DNA of 64,000 nucleotides from Diphasiastrum complanatum (lineage: Eukaryota > Streptophyta > Lycopodiopsida > Lycopodiales > Lycopodiaceae): the NCBI GenBank assembly GCA_029204225.1, contig CM055113.1:31940299-32004298 (forward strand). The letters are read 5' to 3'. The stretch's first letter is position 1, and each line of letters starts with the position of its first letter. Below are positions 57,081-64,000 of the stretch, piece after piece. The notes beneath the pieces are model-generated. The model had not been told where the DNA came from, searched no databases, and worked only from the letters and a program-made list of their open reading frames with translations. Made by a program: the position numbers and the translations under genes.

Positions 57081-59334
57081 TGCAACCCCTCCTGACAGTA
57101 TTGTTTTTGAATCCTTCAGACGCAAGTTACTACTCTTAGATGTTAAAAATGCAATGAAGATAAGTACCATATCAAAGATTGTTCACCTAAGCTGGTTTCT
57201 CTCATTACATATATTTGCTGATTATTTCTCAAATACAAGTGTTCGAAGGACACCCACTTTATTTGTTTGTAAGGATTTAATAGATGATATTTAGATCTTA
57301 TGGATCAAGACTGGGATAGTAAGGCAAACAAAAATATAGAATGCAAGATAAAAAGGTCTTCAATGATTTTCATTACCATATTGAAAAACAAATGCTCATG
57401 CTCACCTTTAGCTATCAAAAATTTAAGAAAACTGTTGGGACTTGGCTACCACTAAATCAAGACATTCAATGGATGGTCACACAAACCGAAAAGAGATAAA
57501 CATCAAATACAATGAAGAATTTCTAACTTTGATTGAGGTGGAAGAGCTTTGGAATCTTGATTATATCAAAGCAGAGCTCGTCCCCCCCTTCTACACAACA
57601 AGATTCTACTCAATTATTTCATGTTTATTATCAATGGAAGACTTGTAAGTAACCTATAACTATCGCATGTTGAAAATAGTGAAAGAGCAATCAATACATC
57701 TTGCAAATATTGTGAAATTCATGTATAGACTCTTTATTTTGATAAAGGAAAACCCAAGCTGGACATCAGTACAAATTTATAGAAAGTCATATGTTATATT
57801 TGGAAATGACTGTATTGACTCCTACCCAATTTTCTATCTGTATATTCCTATGATTTGTATACATTGTATAGATATTTTTATATTTTGCTATCTATATGTG
57901 CCACTTCTTTATTCAGTGTAACTACATCATCATTAGCCTCAGGTAGAGCATGAGGTCGTGTCCTTGGTTGAGGTGTTGCCCTTGCCAATATGCTAAGGAT
58001 AATCTTCTGTCGAAATATGTACACATCACTTGTTGTATATTCACGAAGGGCAAACTACAAGAAGAAGTATTCAAAAACTAGATGAAGATACATGAGAAAT
58101 AATTATAATTCTTTCATAGAAACGAAAACTGAATAACTCACCTTTGATATATCAACATCCTCTTAAACATTGTACCACTCAAAGAATAACTTTGCATTAT
58201 AAAGAATACACTAGCCACAACTAAACAAGTCATTTTGCTAGGGGGGTCTAATATACGTTCGATGTATTAAAAATAATAAGATGAAATGAACATGAAATAG
58301 AGCTATTAAACAAAAATATTTAGGAAGTGTTCAATAATTACCTCTACGCTAACAATTTTACATTCTCTTGTCATGGCATTCTCTACTAAAAGGTATTTAC
58401 AAATTGTCGATAGCAATGAATCAATATCTTTATGTGTATTATTGGCCAAATTCATCTTTACACCAAAAAAAAAATTATAACATTATCTATCGTTCTCTTA
58501 ACAGAGACTATATTCAAGCTCCAATGATCACTGCAAAATTAAAGAGACAGTCCATTAGATACCTGATAGAGCAATTAGATAAAAGTGAGATATTAATGAT
58601 ATAAACTTAAACATACTAATAGCAATAGGCAAATAAACTAATTTACTTGGTATGATATGATATGGCACCATTAGATATTTGACAACTGGTGATAGACATT
58701 GTGCCAAGGTGTCATTGTCATCCTTGATGGACTGCAAGAAAAAATTGCTGAGAAGATAAACTTTGTTTCTTGAGTCCCTTGCAATTGTGGTATTATGCAA
58801 CAACCACATGGACGTGCACTAGCCACATGTCCTCATGCAATAATCACATGTTATCTCAACGACATGTAAAGCATCCTGACTCTTAGCAAGTATCAAAAAC
58901 AACTTGCTCCACATGGAGGTCACTAGCCTCCTTGCCTTGCCACAAGATCCATGTGGACGAGCATATTCCTTGGTCCTTGCAAATTGATTGTATTCCTCAC
59001 AGTGAGAGAGTCTTTGAGTAGAGGTTATTTCTCACCATGACCAAGGGTTTAGTGTTTAGGGTGCAACCAAGGGTTTAAAGTTTAGGGTGCAACGTGGGAA
59101 TGGAGCAAATTGTGGTGTGATATGTTTAATGGCGAGAGAGATGGAGCAGTGCTGCAGATTGAAGGGCAAAATGCCCATCCTAGGCCTTTTTCCCTTCAAA
59201 TGAAGGGCATTTAAATCATGCACCCTTCAAATATCAGACTAAATACACGAGCATTCCTTCAAGTTTTAACAAAAACCTATTTTTTTGAAAAGTAGAGTTG
59301 CCCTTCAATTTGCAGGATTTAGGGTTTAGGATCC
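57081..59334. other. AT-rich DNA, no recognised gene; telomere-like motifs at the end
   Basis: Frames at 57442-57648, 57667-57921 and 58368-58604 encode no recognised family. At 59040-59095 an AAGGGTTTA-GTTTAGGGTGCAA unit is directly repeated. At 59320 GATTTAGGGTTTAGGAT holds two TTTAGGG telomere-type units, too short for a telomere scar. Confidence 0.35.
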
Positions 59335-62154
59335 GTGTCAGAGAGCTATTTAGGTGAAGGAATATCTTCAATAGCTGGATCTATTGATCTACAGCGCCAG
59401 AAATTGCTTGATTATCACGTTTTACCTGTTTTGGCTTCAAACAAGCTTACTGACACTCTGCCTTCACAGCACAGGTCTCTTTACGTCCCGTTTCTTTCTA
59501 AGATTCACCTCCGATATCAGTTGGGTTGTTTATGTATGACAACCAGCTCACTGGAACCATACCTTCGGAGTTGGATGACCTCACAGTAGCAAGCTTAGTG
59601 ATCTCAACATTCAAAAGTTGCTTGTGTGAGGTCACTCAGCTCTGAAGGTAAAGTTCCGTATATTCATAGGTGAGTGATCTCACACTGTCAAAAATTGCAT
59701 GTAGAACTGCACAGCAGCTCCCACTAGCTACTGTTCTGATAGATCTAGATCCACTAATATATCCTAGATCAGTTAAAATATCAGGAATTGGAAAGCTAGT
59801 TTTACTCACTTGGCCATTCCTATTTTTTTAACAAGCTCACAGTAAAATTTGGTGTAGAAACGCCCAAAGAGTGAGGTGAGCTTGCTGATGCCTGCGGTTT
59901 TGATGAAACTAGATCTATTAAAACAGAAGTTATTGGCAAGATCACCTCATGCACTCGGCTTTATTTATATCACATCAGGTTAATAGGAGAATTGCTTGCA
60001 CAAATTGGCAATCTGACTGTCTTGGCAGGTAACCTGCTCCAAGTTTGAATTGCAAAACTTGAAATATTTGTTTTTGCATAATTGGAAAGCTGACATTACT
60101 CATTCGGCTGTCTATTTCACAACAATTACACGTTAAAATTGCACGTAGAATTGCCCAAACACCTTCCAATACCTGCTGTTTTGGTAGATCTAGATCTTTA
60201 AAAAAAGCAGTTATTGGCAAGATCACCTCGTCCACTCAGCTATATTGATTTCACGTCAGATTTACAGGGAAATTGCTTGCACAAATTGGCAACCTGACAA
60301 AGCAAAGGGTGCTATCTTTTCTGGTAACCTTCCCCAAGGTTCATTGCAAAACTTGAAACGATCGTTCCTCCATAATTGGAAAGCTAACCTTACACTCGGC
60401 TATCTCTATTTCACAACCAGTTCACAGTAAAATTGCGTCTAGAAATGCCCAAAAAGTGAGGTCGTATTGCTAATACCTGCTCTTTTGATAGATCTAGATC
60501 TATTAAAGCAGCATTTATTGGCAAGATCTATTTTCACATCAGTGATACAGGATAATTGCTTGCACAAATTGGCAACCTGACAAGTTAGTAACCTGCTCCA
60601 AGGTTCAATTACAAAGTTTGGAACAATTTTTCCTGCATAATAACACTTTATCTGGCGGCTTACCATCGGTGTCCGGCAACTGCACCTGGGCTCAGATTTT
60701 GCTCTGGATCTACAACAACGATCTCGATGGTAGCATCACACCTTCTCTTGGTCAACTTCAAGGATGGACATCCCTATTCCTACTAAATAGCAATCTGTCA
60801 TGGTACATACCTTCCAGCCTTGGTAAGCTGCCACTTCCAGCCTTGGTAAGCTGCCAGACGCTAATAGGTTCACTAGGCTAAGCATCCTCCAACCAGTGCA
60901 GACCACAAAGATTGGTACCCTGGCCTTCTTCACCTTGGCCCTCATAGTTTGGAAGCTTGATCCACATTGAGTCGCTGGATCTTTCATGAAACTTTGTTCC
61001 CTTTAGACACCGTTATGAATTTGGGAAGATTAACCTATTGCACAATAGTCTAAATAACATGAGAAATCTGACCATAAAGTTGGCATAGGATGTGGATCCA
61101 GCCTTGGTAGCTGCCAAAGGCGTAAACGTAATTAAGTTTGCTCACAAAAGGCTTACTAGCATCCTACCGGTGGAGATCACAAAGATTGGTAGCCTGACCT
61201 TCTTCATCTTTGCCCTCAAAGTTTGCAATCTTGATCCACATTGAGTCTCTGGATCTTTCATGAAATGGAGTCTCAGGGAGCATTTATGTTCCCTTTAATC
61301 ACTGTTGTGAATTTGGGAAGATTAATCTATTGCGCAGTAGTCTAACATGAGAAATCTGACCATAAAGTCTGGATTGGCATAGGATGTGGAACTTTGGCAG
61401 GAGTGTCATTTCTGCAAGTGGAGCTCAGACAACTGCAACTCTTGGAGGAGCTCTGGGCTATATTGCACCATGTAATGTTCTTTGCCATTTTGCATTCAAC
61501 CTCACTGCAGTTAACTTATAAATTATCTTTTCATACATTTGACTCCCATTCCTCTGTTGTGGTGTACTCATGGAGCCTGTTACGGGACGGCTGCTGAGAG
61601 GCCTCAAAACAAAGTGAGAAGGCTTCACACATTACGGAGGAGGCATAGTGCTTCACTTTGCATAGACTCAATCAGTACACATTCATATCTTCGATATACT
61701 AGAAAATATACAAGGAACTGTTTTTTTAGGAGCAGAGTTGATGGTGTGGGAAAAGTGTCTAGCAAAGGAGACTTGTATAGTTATGCAATTGAGCTTCTGG
61801 AACTGTTGCCAAGAAAGTGGCCCACAAACACAATCTTCTGAAAGCATGAACATTAGTTGATGAGTGCAACCAGCCCTTTTTGCCAAACAAAAAGTATCAC
61901 AAGTGGTTGATGATGCCCTTCTAGATGATACACAAACCCCGGGAACGGACAAATTTCCCATTGTATTATCTAAAAGGGCATCATCAACCACTTCTGATAT
62001 TTGTTGTTTGGCAGAAAAGGCTTGTTGCACCCATCAGCTAATGTTAATGCCATTTGAGAAAATTGTGTATGTGGTTCACCTTATTGGTTGTAGTTCCAGA
62101 AGCACATTAGCATAACTATAAGCATCTCCTTTGCTAGACACTTTTTCCAACTCC
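59335..62154 (+). pseudogene. LRR receptor-like kinase pseudogene
   Basis: Plant LRR receptor kinases sense ligands at the plasma membrane. Scattered frames give LRR text: LEQFFLHNNTLSGGLPS, then NNDLDGSITPSLGQLQG and NSNLSWYIPSSLGKLP (60618-60840). Upstream, three decayed blocks (anchor TTATTGGCAAGATC at 59930, 60211 and 60515) repeat every 280-305 bp, close to four 24-residue LRRs. A 274-bp duplication follows (ITKIGTLAFF / ITKIGSLTFF, 60904 and 61178). A kinase end lies at 61742-61925 (GKVSSKGDLYSYAIELLELL, then RKWPTNTIF and, out of frame, VSQVVDDALL), the subdomain IX-XI text of LRR-XII-type kinases. The catalytic loop and activation segment are not found. Many stops are present. Confidence 0.75.
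61744..62154. repeat. Inverted repeat of the kinase end, 190-bp arms
   Basis: Arm 61744-61930 is repeated in reverse at 61962-62154 with about 85% identity by eye; the inner 60 bp (AGTGGTTGATGATGCCCTT) are almost perfect. The spacer is about 31 bp. Both arms encode the same kinase text, so a gene fragment was duplicated head to head. Confidence 0.85.
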
Positions 62155-64000
62155 TACTAAAAAAAAATGTTCCTCAGACATTTCAATCAAGTATCATAGT
62201 ATATTGCTTAGATGAGGCGTTGAGACTTCCCACATTGGAGAACGTGCAGAGGCTCCTCTTTAGCCAATTAACTTTGCGGTTGCTGGAGGCTGAGATTGTC
62301 CATCACATGCCATTTTCCATCACATTTTGGTGGAGAAGGTGTCATTTTTGCATCATGTTTCTTTGTTCAGGGACCTCTGACTGTATTGGAGATTGCTCTG
62401 AGGGTATTTTCTGCTGTGGGGGATGGTGAGTGTTGTGCTGGAAAGTGTTCAAGTCCTTGAACATGAAGATGATGGTGCTGTTCTTGAAGGTGCATATTTC
62501 TTGGAAGGTGACATACATGTGCATCTTTCTATTTGCTTGGGTCAATTTTGTACTAATGCATTCAGCTTTGTTGATGTCAACAATGTCTGAACAACGCCAA
62601 TCATCATGGGCTCGTTTTTGGAGAGAAGATCTTGGTTTGGCCATGGAGAGGAGCCTAAAAGTGCTATGCTAGTTGAAGGAGACCAGTACTTTGTACGTAG
62701 CATTAATCTTTGGAAATAAGATAAGGAAATCAATGTGGCAACATAGTGAAGTCAAAGAGATACATGGATATCAATAAAAAATATTTCATAGCCCTCATGC
62801 CCGGCCTCTCATCAAGGAGTTTGAAAAAGAATGAAGCTTGGGCAAGCAGAGCACTAATGAACAAAGACTTTATGCTGGTTATATAATATCGCAGAAAAAG
62901 CACTTGAGGATTTGTTAGAGCGTTAAAATGTGCATCCAGTTGTAGATGTGCAATCTTACAACCATTTGGAAATTCTCAATGACAGTTTGATTATTGTGGA
63001 CACTCTTGTAAAATAGATTATGAATGCTAAATTGTGATTATTCAGAATAAAGATTGCTTTTGTTGATTTGGATTACCTGTGGTAAAATTGTTTTGTAGAT
63101 TTGAACGAAGACAATGATAACTGACAACAACAAAAATTTGAATACGACTATTAGTAAGAGCTTGAAAAGGTCATCTTCCCCAACAAGTTCAAAGCCAAAG
63201 AATAAGTTTCCAAGTGTCTTTGACATTTCCTTACATCTCCCTCCAATTTTGTTTCTTTACATTACATCCTTGCATCTAATCTGTCTATTTCTATCAGATC
63301 GACATGATATTTCCCATGTTATAAATTCGTTCGCGAACTCACTGCTCATGAAATCACATTTCAACAATCACCTGTAAAGTTTACAAGTGTAATGCATGGT
63401 GTTCCATCCAAGTGCTCTAACAAAAAGGTGTCAATATTCTATGAAGTCATACTCGATATGCCCTTCACTATCAATTTGAGCTTTTCTCTCTTTGCTTTAC
63501 TCTTGTACATCAATGTGAGATCATCAACCTGTAGATTCTTATCCTCGATATTCAACCATGCCAAGCCTTTTGCAATGCCAGGGTAGAAATAAAGATAATA
63601 TTGGTCTTGCATAATGCCATCAGTGTCAATAATATGTACTCCTACAAAGTACATACCATAGATTTGACAAGCGAATGGCTCATTGACGATACACAATGTT
63701 TCATAGTCACTTTGAATGTTGCACAAAATGGCCAAATTGCTCGGAACTTATGTTCCCAATTCAACGAACTTGCTTTCACATATTGGTTATAATGTGTCAC
63801 ACATGGATATTTTGTGAGTCATCAACTTGTCTGGCCATTTGCCTCACAAATTAAGTACTCTTACAAAACTCAATAACAAACGTGCAGTTGTTCTTCTCAC
63901 GAAGTTCATTCCCATGTTACTAACTATACATTTTACAAGCAACCAAACTTGAGACGGACTCATTTACGATTTTGTTGTGCTTTTTGCATATACTTATATC
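62155..64000. other. No recognised gene; one unassigned minus-strand ORF
   Basis: Frames at 62220-62672 (+) have no recognised family. On the minus strand 63735-63439 encodes 98 residues, including EPFACQIYGMYFVGVHIIDT and QYYLYFYPGIAKGLAWLNIE, that look like genuine conserved protein (aromatic-rich, no low complexity). I could not place it, and the frame breaks at 63438. Confidence 0.3.

Noticed and set aside
59320-59337. Interstitial telomere
   Set aside because: Only two TTTAGGG units, with scattered imperfect ones at 59050-59090; far too few to claim a telomere scar.
1-64000. CRISPR arrays, bacterial operons or organellar DNA
   Set aside because: No direct-repeat/spacer arrays, no ribosome-binding-site-led gene runs and no plastid or mitochondrial genes; spliced genes and LTR elements mark nuclear plant DNA.

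Overview
This window is nuclear DNA of a land plant. It holds spliced genes with GT-AG introns, two genes whose best-known relatives are plant proteins (an LNK-type clock coactivator and an F-box/RNI protein), plant-type Ty1/copia and Ty3/gypsy retroelements with tRNA-iMet or tRNA-Asp primer sites, LINEs, and unusually many (GA)n/(CT)n tracts. The AT-rich, repeat-laden style and the methyltransferase-like gene family would suit a seed-free vascular plant such as a fern or lycophyte. That placement is inference, not proof.

Layout. 1-2402: upstream of, or first intron of, the LNK gene. 2403-13720 (+): six coding exons of an LNK1/LNK2-like gene with all splice phases consistent; the last intron is 6.4 kb and full of LINE debris and microsatellites. 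14-20 kb: mostly featureless, with one unrecognised 210-codon ORF. 20.1-22.0 kb (+): decayed copia pol. 22.7-26.3 kb: a DUF8039-like transposon exon, a small spliced minus-strand acidic ORF, and a broken multi-exon gene that looks like a ParB-like domain joined to a beta-class (N4C/N6A-type) DNA amino-methyltransferase. 27737-30130 (-): an intact five-exon F-box/RNI gene resembling Arabidopsis At5g67140. 31-39 kb: pieces of several LTR elements.

39752-44330 is a complete, young LTR retrotransposon of 4.6 kb with a 5-bp target duplication. It keeps gag and protease but has lost the integrase core, reverse transcriptase and RNase H. It is inserted in a degenerate short-period repeat. 44.9-53 kb: more LTR, leader and pol fragments. 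At 49652-51224 two inverted LTR copies flank a full-length tRNA-Asp copy that carries the CCA end and a changed base 58, which looks like a trapped reverse-transcription intermediate. 54.2-57.1 kb: copia halves joined back to back, then an inverted LTR. 59.3-62.2 kb (+): an LRR receptor kinase pseudogene whose kinase end is duplicated as a 0.4-kb inverted repeat able to form a hairpin. 62.2-64 kb: no recognised gene.

The two intact host genes are unrelated in function (circadian/light transcription; SCF-type ubiquitin ligase adaptor). Most other content is transposon-derived. The strongest candidates for something new are the ParB-methyltransferase gene, the LTR/tRNA/LTR palindrome and the kinase hairpin.
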